Positions 1-6,663 of a stretch of 12,955 nucleotides of DNA are shown here, one piece after another (the stretch's first letter is position 1; each line of letters opens with the position of its first letter). The translations under genes were made by a program, and so were the position numbers. Origin of the DNA: JBEEMU01 sp043778315. Its GTDB lineage: Bacteria; Bacteroidota; Bacteroidia; Chitinophagales; Saprospiraceae. The notes under the pieces were generated by a model, which had not been told where the DNA came from, did not search any database, and saw nothing but the letters and a program-made list of their open reading frames with translations. The stretch spans positions 1 to 12,955 of the forward strand of contig JAYWGJ010000411.1 in NCBI GenBank assembly GCA_043778315.1. Direction: 5' to 3'.

Positions 1-1
1 T

Positions 2-1102
2 CGTTACGGCATCAACGATGCTTATAATTACTTTTTGCATAGCGAAGCGATTTGGCAAGCTAAAAAAGAAATCGGCATCGAGGCGTATTTTAGATTGGCG
101 TTAGGTGCAAATGACACTTATTTGCCACCTGCAATGTTCAAATATGCTTGGGCGACTGACTATTGGTCTGATGCGGGTGCATATTCTATATTGCGCTTTC
201 ACGCGCTCTTACATTGGTTTACGAGTGGCTATTATTATGTAAACGGAGTGTTTATGGCGATGGTGATGTACTGGGCAGGACTTAATTTTTACCGTGTTTT
301 TACACATTATAATTATGATAATAACGACGCAAACAGCAATAATAAATACTTGGTTGCGGCGTTGGTATTTGGTGTGCCGTCGGTGCTGTTTTGGACGGCA
401 GGCATACACAAAGACGGCATGATATACGCCTGCGTCAGTTGGGCGTTGTGGCAAACAACTCGGCTTTTACATCACCGCACTACCATTTTAAGCATCGCGC
501 TATCTATCATGCAAATTGTAGCGGCTTGCGCATTATTAGCGATGTTTAGGAGCTATTTGCTACCTATATTATTAGTTTCGTTGTTAATATATGCGTATTT
601 GACATTATATAATAAAAGTATATTCATACAATATTACAGCTTAATGGTGTTGGGTGGACTCGCAATATGGCTTGGCGTAGTGTTTTTGCACGTTCCTTTA
701 CTAGCTAAATTAGCGCAGCGACAAGCCGACTTTTTGGCAGAATGGGGCAACTCTGATTTTACCGTTCCGATACTGCAACCGACATGGCAAAGTCTTATCG
801 TAAATATGCCTCGAGCCTTAAAAAATGCTATCTTACGCCCTTACTTTTGGCAAGCAGACACCGTTTTTAAAATCATAACGGGAATTGAACCTATTTTATT
901 ACTTGGCGGTGTAGCTGTATTATGGTGGCGACGGCAGCGATACATTGCCACACCGCTTACTTACTTTCTGCTAACTTACGCAGTTGCTAATTGTTTGATG
1001 ATAGGCTTATTGCTCTCTAATGCAGGCACATTAGTACGTTATAGAACGGTCGCTTTACATTTATTAGTGCTGTGTGTGTTGAGTTTTAAGAAAAGTGATT
1101 AG
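2..1102 (+). CDS. Multi-pass membrane protein, 5'-truncated; possible polysaccharide polymerase/glycosyltransferase-like
   Basis: The frame is open to the left edge, so the true start lies outside the window and the TTG at 35 is only an internal codon. About 366 residues are visible and most are hydrophobic, with roughly eight membrane segments. Recognisable features are a loop with PSVLFWTAGIHKDG, reminiscent of the PSxLFWxSGxxKE loop in Bacteroidota EpsG/GT-C-like membrane proteins, and a C-terminal GTLVRYR before the last membrane helix, a pattern seen in Wzy/EpsG-type polymerases. A role in making or exporting a surface polysaccharide is inferred from this weak resemblance and is not shown. 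The stop codon (TAG, 1100-1102) is the end of the first TGATTAG heptamer of a repeat array, so the tail SFKKSD may have been shaped by repeat growth. Confidence 0.75.
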   Translation, partial: RYGINDAYNYFLHSEAIWQAKKEIGIEAYFRLALGANDTYLPPAMFKYAWATDYWSDAGAYSILRFHALLHWFTSGYYYVNGVFMAMVMYWAGLNFYRVFTHYNYDNNDANSNNKYLVAALVFGVPSVLFWTAGIHKDGMIYACVSWALWQTTRLLHHRTTILSIALSIMQIVAACALLAMFRSYLLPILLVSLLIYAYLTLYNKSIFIQYYSLMVLGGLAIWLGVVFLHVPLLAKLAQRQADFLAEWGNSDFTVPILQPTWQSLIVNMPRALKNAILRPYFWQADTVFKIITGIEPILLLGGVAVLWWRRQRYIATPLTYFLLTYAVANCLMIGLLLSNAGTLVRYRTVALHLLVLCVLSFKKSD

Positions 1103-1179
1103 TGATTAACGATTAGAGTTTAGTGATTAACGATTAGAGTTTAATAATTAACGATTAGTGATTAGTAATTAACAATTAG
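1096..1179 (+). repeat. Heptamer array, family A (TGATTAG type), 12 units
   Basis: Twelve consecutive 7-mers in one register without indels. Variants are TGATTAG, TGATTAA, CGATTAG, AGTTTAG, AGTTTAA, TAATTAA and CAATTAG. The first unit overlaps the last codons of the upstream gene and supplies its stop. Because 7 is not a multiple of 3, the unit places TGA and TAG in every forward frame within about 21 bp, so the array is non-coding. The same family recurs at 5366-5428 and, inverted, at 5509-5709. Confidence 0.85.
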
Positions 1180-1263
1180 AGCAATTTTATTACCAACAAA
1201 TTACAAAAAAATACCATTAATTATACCATTTAAAAATAAAAATTAAATCATAAAAATAAAAAA
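1180..1263 (+). other. AT-rich leader of the amidohydrolase operon
   Basis: About 84 bp of almost pure A/T between the heptamer array and the ATG at 1264. It contains two ATACCATT direct repeats (1211 and 1223) and poly-A stretches just before the start. There is no purine-rich Shine-Dalgarno motif, which is usual in Bacteroidota. No clear TAnnTTTG promoter box was found here. Confidence 0.4.
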
Positions 1264-2454
1264 ATGATAACAAAAATCAAAACGCTGTCCGCGCAATATT
1301 TGGCGGAGATTATCGCTATTCGCCGTCACCTGCACGCGAACCCTGAGCTATCTTACAAAGAGGTAGAAACGGGCAGATACATAGCGGTGCAGCTCGCTGC
1401 AATGGGCATTGCGTATATGCACGGCGTAGCGGAAAACGGCGTAGTTGGCTTGATATACGGGCGCAATCCGACGAGCAAAACTGTCGCGCTTCGGGCAGAC
1501 TTCGACGCGCTCCCGATACTTGAAAAGAACGACGTGGAGTACAAAAGCAAAAACGAGGGAGTCATGCACGCTTGCGGTCACGACGCACACACCGCCTCGC
1601 TGCTCGGTGCAGCACGCATTTTGCACAAATTACGTGACGAGTGGGACGGCACGGTCAAATTAATATTTCAACCTGCCGAAGAGAAGCTGCCAGGAGGCGC
1701 ATCGATAATGATACGCGAAGGCGTTTTGCACAATCCTGATGTAGATTTAATCATCGGACAACACGTTCACCCGCCTATGAAAGCAGGGCGAGTAGGTATG
1801 AGAGCGGGTAGTTATATGGCATCTGCCGACGAAATTTATGTCACAATAAAGGGCAAAGGCGGACATGGCGCGATGCCGCAAGACTGCGTCGACCCAGTCG
1901 CTATTATGGCAACTATTATCACTACATTGCAACAAATAGTAAGCCGAAATGCACCGCCAACTGCACCATCTGTCTTGACGTTTGGTAAGATTATTGCGAA
2001 TGGCGCAACCAATATTATTCCCGACGAGGTGTATATGGAGGGGACTTTTCGCACCTTTGATGAAGGTTGGCGCACTACGGCGCACCAAAAAATGATACGC
2101 ATGGCAGAAGGCATCGCTGAGAGTATGGGCGGCTCCTGTGAGTTTCGAATAGATGTAGGTTATCCTGTGTTGCATAACGACACAAAGCTAACAGAACGTG
2201 CCTTTCAGCACGCTATTGACTATCTCGGGGAGGCGCAAGTAGAAGAGTTGCCGATACGCATGACCGCCGAGGATTTCGCTTATTATTCCCATAAAATCCC
2301 TGCTGTATTTTATCGATTAGGCACGGGCAATGCGGCATTAAATACACATAATCCGTTGCATACTGCCAATTTTAATATAGACGAATCGAGCCTCGAGATA
2401 GGTATGGGACTATTCGCTTTTATGGCTTATCAAGAACTGCAAAACCGCGCATGA
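1264..2454 (+). CDS. M20D-family metallo-amidohydrolase (N-acyl amino acid / hippurate hydrolase type)
   Basis: This 396-residue protein has the length and motifs of peptidase family M20D, zinc- or manganese-dependent enzymes that hydrolyse N-acylated amino acids. Visible signatures are HANPELSYKE (24-33), HACGHDAHT (102-110), FQPAEE (135-140), GQHVHP (165-170), GHGAMP (200-205) near the start of the dimerisation domain, AEDFAYY, and NPLHTANF near the C-terminus. By analogy with characterised members, the metal ligands should be C104, H106, E140, H167 and H366, and all are present. There is no signal peptide, so it should be cytoplasmic. The ATG at 1264 directly precedes the conserved N-terminal helix. 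The TGA stop overlaps the next ATG (ATGA, 2451-2454), indicating translational coupling. The exact substrate cannot be told from sequence. Confidence 0.95.
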   Translation: MITKIKTLSAQYLAEIIAIRRHLHANPELSYKEVETGRYIAVQLAAMGIAYMHGVAENGVVGLIYGRNPTSKTVALRADFDALPILEKNDVEYKSKNEGVMHACGHDAHTASLLGAARILHKLRDEWDGTVKLIFQPAEEKLPGGASIMIREGVLHNPDVDLIIGQHVHPPMKAGRVGMRAGSYMASADEIYVTIKGKGGHGAMPQDCVDPVAIMATIITTLQQIVSRNAPPTAPSVLTFGKIIANGATNIIPDEVYMEGTFRTFDEGWRTTAHQKMIRMAEGIAESMGGSCEFRIDVGYPVLHNDTKLTERAFQHAIDYLGEAQVEELPIRMTAEDFAYYSHKIPAVFYRLGTGNAALNTHNPLHTANFNIDESSLEIGMGLFAFMAYQELQNRA

Positions 2455-3602
2455 GCATAGCAGCTTACATACAGGCTTTGCCTGACCGATATCGCCGCAT
2501 AACTACCGAAGGCAACTACGAAGGAGCTATCGACGGGCTGCGCTGGCTGGCTATTAGTAGTGTAATAGCGTGTCACATAAACAGTATGTTGCAGAATCAT
2601 GCAATTATAACCGTTCACTATACTTTTTTGGAGGCTGCGATATATAATTTGCTGCACGGCGTACAAATTTTTTTTGCGTTAAGCGGCTATATATTAAGTA
2701 ATGCATTTTTTAAACGCCGCAACGAAGGCAAAACAATAGACCTAAACGCCTATTATTTGCGGCGACTCACACGGCTCGAGCCTGCTTATTTTATAGTATT
2801 GCTATTTAGTTTTGCGGTATTGGTTTTTGTTACCAACAAATATACTTTTGCCGCTCTGCTGCCGCATTTAGGGCTATCTATGCTGTACGCCAACAACTTT
2901 TTTTACCTTGCTGCGCACCCGTTAGTCTTTCCTATTGCGTGGTCGTTGGAAGTAGAAGTACAGTTTTATATCGCATTACCTATTTTATTTTGGTTATATA
3001 CTCGTAATTTAGTTGTAGCTCGCATTATAGGACTACTTTTTATGGCGGTGATGCCGCTTATTATCTCTAAACAGACTTGGTGTGTACATACAAGCCTTGT
3101 TTTTCAAACTCCGTACTTTTTTGCAGGCATTTTATTAGCTGATATAACTAATAATTGTAGTCAAATACTCCAAAAAATACAAATTAAACCTATTTTAAGC
3201 AATATTTTGGCATTAGCAGCGTGGATTGGTACATTGAGCTATACTTGGGTAGAAACGCGGCTCGCCAATGGCAGCCGACCTGACGTGCAACCCATATTTA
3301 TATTTATATTATTATTTATGGTGCTAATACAAGGTGCATTTAAGTCATTATTTACTAATAAATGGGTTTGCTTTATTGGCGGCGCGTGTTACAGTATTTA
3401 CTTAACGCACTTTATTATTATATCGGTATTAGCCAAAATACTATTAAAATATGCGTTTAGTACCAATTTTTTAATAAATTTTATATTTTTATCCGTATTT
3501 ATTGTGCCTGCGGTATTGTTTGGCGGTATTTTATTTTATATTGTAATAGAGCGACCTACTATGAGTAAAAATTGGTGGTGTAATAAAGTAAAAAAGAAAT
3601 AG
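2451..3602 (+). CDS. Acyltransferase family 3 membrane protein (OafA/YrhL-like)
   Basis: A 383-residue integral membrane protein of the acyltransferase-3 family, which moves acyl groups, often acetyl, onto surface glycans or other envelope molecules. Family marks are DGLRWLA (28-34) followed by the conserved H42 in the first membrane segment, FFALSGYIL (73-81), RRLTRLEPAYF (103-113), and WSLEVEVQFY (163-172). The late helix CYSIYLTHF resembles the family's SxxLYLxH motif. About ten membrane helices are expected. It is co-translated with the amidohydrolase through an ATGA overlap. The acceptor is unknown; O-antigen or exopolysaccharide is likely from the family, but an acylated lipid or peptide is also possible. 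The next 471 bp contain no gene. Confidence 0.92.
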   Translation: MSIAAYIQALPDRYRRITTEGNYEGAIDGLRWLAISSVIACHINSMLQNHAIITVHYTFLEAAIYNLLHGVQIFFALSGYILSNAFFKRRNEGKTIDLNAYYLRRLTRLEPAYFIVLLFSFAVLVFVTNKYTFAALLPHLGLSMLYANNFFYLAAHPLVFPIAWSLEVEVQFYIALPILFWLYTRNLVVARIIGLLFMAVMPLIISKQTWCVHTSLVFQTPYFFAGILLADITNNCSQILQKIQIKPILSNILALAAWIGTLSYTWVETRLANGSRPDVQPIFIFILLFMVLIQGAFKSLFTNKWVCFIGGACYSIYLTHFIIISVLAKILLKYAFSTNFLINFIFLSVFIVPAVLFGGILFYIVIERPTMSKNWWCNKVKKK

Positions 3603-3621
3603 TGTTTTGCAATAATATTAT

Positions 3622-3660
3622 TTTTAAATAAAATATTTATTAAAAATATTTTATTTAAAA
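3622..3660 (+). terminator. All-A/T perfect inverted repeat, possible terminator hairpin
   Basis: Arms 3622-3638 and 3644-3660 are perfectly complementary over 17 bp around a 5-nt loop. The repeat starts 20 bp after the stop of the acyltransferase gene, where an operon terminator would be expected. The stem has no G or C and is not followed by a run of T, so it is not a canonical intrinsic terminator. It could instead be a structural element or part of the family B array. Confidence 0.4.
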
Positions 3661-4046
3661 TAGTTGTAATACCAAAAATAAATTATACTTTTACAGCGTT
3701 ATTGTACAAAATAGCAAAGCAGGTGTTAATTACTACGATATTACAACGTCATACTATTATATTATAGTGTTACATTATAATATAAACAAAACACACTATA
3801 ATATTATGATATTTAATTACGATATTTTGAATTAACATTATAATATATTATAGTCATACTATAAAGCAGTATTACCAATTTGCAATATTATAACAAACTA
3901 CTACAATATTATCATTCCACATTGCAATACTATTGTTTTACATTGCAATATCATAATTAACTACTACAATATTATAAATAAACCTAATAATATTTTTATT
4001 ATATTGTAGTATAAATTTTAAATATCATAGTTTAAACTTTAAATAT

Positions 4047-4054
4047 TACCTTTC
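4047..4054 (+). promoter_or_regulatory. Weak candidate -7 box (TACCTTTC)
   Basis: This 8-mer matches the Bacteroidota -7 consensus TAnnTTTG at all fixed positions but the last. It lies 19 bp upstream of the ATG at 4074, which would leave a very short leader. It also sits inside the family B repeat array, so the match may be chance. Confidence 0.2.
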
Positions 4055-4073
4055 AAATTTTAAATATCTTATT

Positions 4074-5060
4074 ATGAGTGTTACGACTTTTTCTTTTAGC
4101 GAGCGATTGGCTATTTCGCGGACGATTTTAGCGTACTACAAACAAAGTGCAACCGACTTTGCAGCGTATAATCCTATTCGTTTTTCTCCAAATTGGGAAA
4201 TGCAATGGGAAACTGCTATTATAGCGGCAGAAACAGTGAGTACCGACGAAAATATTGTCGACTTGGGTACTGACCGTACCGCTCGCGTACTTCAAATTAT
4301 GGAAGACATACGCCAAAATTACCAACGGCACATTAAACCTTTTATCGAAGACGCATTTGAGAAAACGCAACCAGGCTTGATGAATGCTTTTGGCATTAAT
4401 AATTACAGCGAAGCGCGTATTGTTGTGCCTAAAATGTTACTTTTTCTAAAAAATTTAGAAGAAAAATGTGCTACGCATCAAGTTAGTTTGGCTGCAATAG
4501 GTATTAATAGTGGTAAAGTTGCACTTATTACGCAACAGTATAATGACCTTTTAGCTGCATCTATTGTTCAAAACACTTTTATAGGTGAGCGCGCTGTTTC
4601 TACCGAAGAGCGCAACCGTCTGTTTGATGTGATGGACGAATTTATGAGTCAAACTATCCGTGCAGGCAAAAATATTTATGATAAAACAGATGCGCGTTAC
4701 CGCCGTTATGTTATATATCGTGCTATTGCAGCTTCAAATGTAGCTAATAATAACCTTACAAACATTGAAATAGCGGTAGAAGGACAAACAAAAGTATTAG
4801 TAGGTAATTTGAGTGCGCAATCGGTAATTGACGTGGACAACACAGGCACTACACCGCTTACGCTTTTTGTTACAGGCTCAGAAAAAGATGCTACGCCAAC
4901 TGTTGCAGCTATCGTACAACCTCAAACAACAGGTATGCGCATTTTTATAGCTGATATTTGTCCTTCAGGTGCGTATCAATTTTTACTAATCAGAAACGAA
5001 GATACCCAAAACAAAGGCGCGTGCAGCATTACTTTGCTTAAAATGGTAGATGATAATTAG
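4074..5060 (+). CDS. Uncharacterised cytoplasmic protein with a helical region and a C-terminal beta domain
   Basis: I do not recognise this 328-residue protein. It has no signal peptide, membrane helix or lipobox, so it is probably cytoplasmic. Residues 1-220 look almost entirely alpha-helical, with amphipathic stretches such as RVLQIMEDIRQNYQRHI (71-87), MLLFLKNLEEKC (121-132), and a basic/aromatic segment DKTDARYRRYVIYRAIA (203-219). After about residue 228 the pattern changes to alternating hydrophobics with glycine and threonine turns (IEIAVEGQTKVLVGNLSAQS, then TPLTLFVTG and MRIFIADICPSGAYQFLLIR), which suggests a small beta-sandwich. No catalytic motif is evident. The ATG abuts the family B repeat array. 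The PspC-like gene follows 76 bp downstream, so the two may be co-transcribed. Confidence 0.85.
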   Translation: MSVTTFSFSERLAISRTILAYYKQSATDFAAYNPIRFSPNWEMQWETAIIAAETVSTDENIVDLGTDRTARVLQIMEDIRQNYQRHIKPFIEDAFEKTQPGLMNAFGINNYSEARIVVPKMLLFLKNLEEKCATHQVSLAAIGINSGKVALITQQYNDLLAASIVQNTFIGERAVSTEERNRLFDVMDEFMSQTIRAGKNIYDKTDARYRRYVIYRAIAASNVANNNLTNIEIAVEGQTKVLVGNLSAQSVIDVDNTGTTPLTLFVTGSEKDATPTVAAIVQPQTTGMRIFIADICPSGAYQFLLIRNEDTQNKGACSITLLKMVDDN

Positions 5061-5136
5061 TCTAATTGATACCTTAGATTAATTAATTGACAGCAGAGCT
5101 ATACCGTTTTGCTGCGTTTAAAAACATACTAATAAT

Positions 5137-5361
5137 ATGTTAATTAATATGAAAAACTGGATAGAACAATCTGTCTTTGGCGTATGTGCGTATCTTGCTC
5201 AAAAAATGGGCATTGCTACTTATCGCGTGCGGCTTTACTTTATTTATCTGACGTGCGCCACACTTGGTTCACCTATTCTTGTCTATCTTATCATTGCTTT
5301 TTGGTTGAATATACGCAAGTATTTAAAAAGTGATAAGCGACATAGCTCATTAGACCTTTAA
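5137..5361 (+). CDS. PspC-domain mini membrane protein
   Basis: A 74-residue protein with a single PspC domain. FGVCAYLAQKMGIATYRVRL is followed by one membrane segment (IYLTCATLGSPILVYLIIAFWLNI) and a short basic tail (RKYLKSDKRH). Stand-alone PspC proteins of this length are common in Bacteroidota. PspC is known from the phage-shock/envelope-stress response of Proteobacteria, but the role of these short forms is not established. Two starts are possible: the ATG at 5137 or the ATG at 5149. The latter (MKNWIEQSVFGVC) fits the usual spacing from Met to the FGVC motif slightly better. There is no Shine-Dalgarno site for either. A family A heptamer array begins 5 bp after the stop codon. Confidence 0.85.
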   Translation: MLINMKNWIEQSVFGVCAYLAQKMGIATYRVRLYFIYLTCATLGSPILVYLIIAFWLNIRKYLKSDKRHSSLDL

Positions 5362-5365
5362 ATAA

Positions 5366-5428
5366 CGATTAGTGATTAGAGTTTAGTGATTAGTGATTAG
5401 AGTTTAGTGATTAGAGTTTAGTGATTAG
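5366..5428 (+). repeat. Heptamer array, family A forward arm, 9 units
   Basis: Nine successive 7-mers in perfect register: CGATTAG once, TGATTAG five times and AGTTTAG three times. They start immediately after the PspC gene. The reverse-complement heptamers appear at 5509-5709, so this is the left arm of a long imperfect inverted repeat. The AT-rich core between the arms (5429-5508) holds no gene but contains a short palindrome, ATTAGTTTACTAAT, at 5466-5479. Confidence 0.85.
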
Positions 5429-5508
5429 TACTGCAAATAATCGCCTAATCTTATTTTATTACTATATTAGTTTACTAATTTTTTATTAATATATTACAAC
5501 TAATAAAT

Positions 5509-5709
5509 TCAACCACTAATCATTAATCATTAATTATTAATCACTAAACGTCAATTACTAATCATTAATCATTAATCACTAAACGTTAATCACTAATCAC
5601 TAAATATTAATCACTAAATATTAATCACTAATCATTAATTATTAATCACTAAACGTCAATCACTAATCACTAAATATTAATCACTAATCACTAAACGTTA
5701 ATCACTAAC
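5509..5709 (-). repeat. Heptamer array, family A reverse arm, about 28 units
   Basis: Starting at 5516, twenty-seven heptamers follow each other without a single insertion or deletion. They are built from a small set: CTAATCA, TTAATCA, TTAATTA, CTAAACG, CTAAATA, TCAATTA and TCAATCA. A further related unit (TCAACCA) precedes them at 5509 and a partial CTAAC ends the array 3 bp before the ATG at 5713. CTAAACG recurs at 5544, 5579, 5649 and 5691. The units are the reverse complement of the TGATTAG family at 5366-5428 and 1096-1179. TAA recurs in every forward frame, so the array cannot code. This fills the 351-bp gap between the PspC and YwqK-like genes. Confidence 0.9.
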
Positions 5710-5712
5710 CTT

Positions 5713-6408
5713 ATGAAGTGTTTTCTTTTTTTCTTATTATTGCTACAACAAGCGACCGCTTCGGCGCAATATTACCGCGTTGCCCGTTGGGACAACGGAA
5801 ATAAACACATTGAAGTAAGCGGAAGCGGCGGCAATGACTCTATTTATACCGAGTGGTCGGAGGGCGGTGGCAAACGCCAAGCAGAAGGCAAGTATATGTA
5901 TGGAAAAATGACTGGTGCGTGGCAATATTGGTATGAAGAAGGGCAAAAACAGCTCGTTATGTACTTCGATAGCCTTGACGTAGCGTCGTATAAAAACGAA
6001 AAGATAGCGGGTAAGCTCATTAAGACTGTAAAATACACGCAGGCGGGTGAGGTAGAGGCTGTTGAGCAATATATTGACGGTAAAAAATCATGTTTTTCTA
6101 CTTATTATGCTAATATTAAAATCAAAGAGTTTACTACTTTTGATGATAACGGTCGCGCCTTGACTGCGACGGAGTGGTATGAAAACGGCGCGGTGCGCTC
6201 GTTGGCGCGCTACACCGACGATTACGTTAAAGGTACTAAAAACGGTAAAGAAACTTATACGCTTACCTCTCCTAAGGTGATATATCAGCAGTGGTTTGAT
6301 ACGGGACAGATTGAAATAGACGGACATGTGAATGATAAAGGTAAAAAAATAGGTAAGTGGCGGACGTATGATAGAGACAAAAACAAACTAAAAACAGACG
6401 AGTTCTGA
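5713..6408 (+). CDS. Exported YwqK/MORN_2-repeat protein
   Basis: A 231-residue protein with a clear type I signal peptide (MKCFLFFLLLLQQATASA, cut before Q19), so it is exported to the periplasm or beyond. The mature part carries several degenerate YwqK/MORN_2 units (PF07661 type) with the typical G-W-YxxxG-Q pattern: KMTGAWQYWYEEGQKQLVMY near 65, EWYENGAVRSLARY near 155, QQWFDTGQIEIDG near 193 and KKIGKWRTYDRDKN near 212. Databases often label such proteins 'toxin-antitoxin YwqK antitoxin' after a Bacillus member, but no partner toxin is visible here and that name should not be taken as function. In Bacteroidota these are usually surface or periplasmic proteins of unknown role. It is flanked upstream by family A and downstream by family C repeat blocks. 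Confidence 0.85.
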   Translation: MKCFLFFLLLLQQATASAQYYRVARWDNGNKHIEVSGSGGNDSIYTEWSEGGGKRQAEGKYMYGKMTGAWQYWYEEGQKQLVMYFDSLDVASYKNEKIAGKLIKTVKYTQAGEVEAVEQYIDGKKSCFSTYYANIKIKEFTTFDDNGRALTATEWYENGAVRSLARYTDDYVKGTKNGKETYTLTSPKVIYQQWFDTGQIEIDGHVNDKGKKIGKWRTYDRDKNKLKTDEF

Positions 6409-6411
6409 CGT

Positions 6412-6600
6412 TAAGCTCTAAACTGTAAGCAATAAACCTATGAGCGTGCTTGTCAAACTGTAAGCTGAAAACTATAAACTAAAAAAATAAAGCTATAAGC
6501 TGTAGGCTGTGAACTAAAAACTTATGTACGCGCTTGTCAAACTGCAAACTGAAAACTATAAGCAATAAGCTAAAAAAATAATTCTAAAAACTAAAAAAAA
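6412..6600 (+). repeat. Heptamer repeat, family C forward arm with 84-bp higher-order repeat
   Basis: From 4 bp after the YwqK-like stop codon, the sequence reads in 7-mers of type TAAGCTG, TAAACTG, CAAACTG, AAAACTA, TAAGCAA and TGAACTA for 27 units without a shift. Two larger units, 6433-6516 and 6517-6600, are 84 bp apart and share CTTGTCAAACTG (6449 and 6533), followed by similar heptamers. A segment around 6517-6544 recurs in inverted orientation at about 6693-6720 (22 of 28 positions alike). The core 6601-6656 is nearly pure A/T. The 516-bp interval 6409-6924 contains no supported gene. Confidence 0.75.
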
Positions 6601-6663
6601 TACTTTAAAAAATTAAAAAATATTATTTATAATTATAAAAAAAACAGCAAAATATAACGGTCA

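Larger units (their letters stand above)
3610..4073 (+). repeat. Degenerate 21-bp (3 x 7) repeat array, family B, filling a 471-bp intergenic region
   Basis: The region between 3603 and 4073 has no plausible gene. Written in blocks of 21 bp from 3736 onward, the first heptamer of each block is repeatedly CAATATT, TAATATT, CGATATT or TAATATA (3736, 3799, 3820, 3841, 3883, 3904, 3925, 3946, 3967, 3988). The third heptamer is repeatedly of ACTACTA, CATACTA, TACATTA or TACATTG type. The last three blocks (4009, 4030, 4051) change to a TTTAAATAT core in the same register, and the array ends directly at the ATG at 4074. Blocks before 3736 fit less well. The register was assigned by hand and the sequence is highly AT-rich, so the 5' limit is uncertain. 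Confidence 0.65.

Noticed and set aside
35..1102. TTG at 35 as the start of gene 1
   Set aside because: The frame is open to the left edge, with plausible protein sequence before it, so the gene is truncated by the window.
5366..5709. Insertion sequence or MITE ends
   Set aside because: The arms are heptamer arrays with no target-site duplication or transposase, and they are not defined terminal repeats.
5713..6408. Functional antitoxin of a toxin-antitoxin pair
   Set aside because: The label comes from YwqK-type annotation; this protein has a signal peptide and there is no toxin gene next to it.
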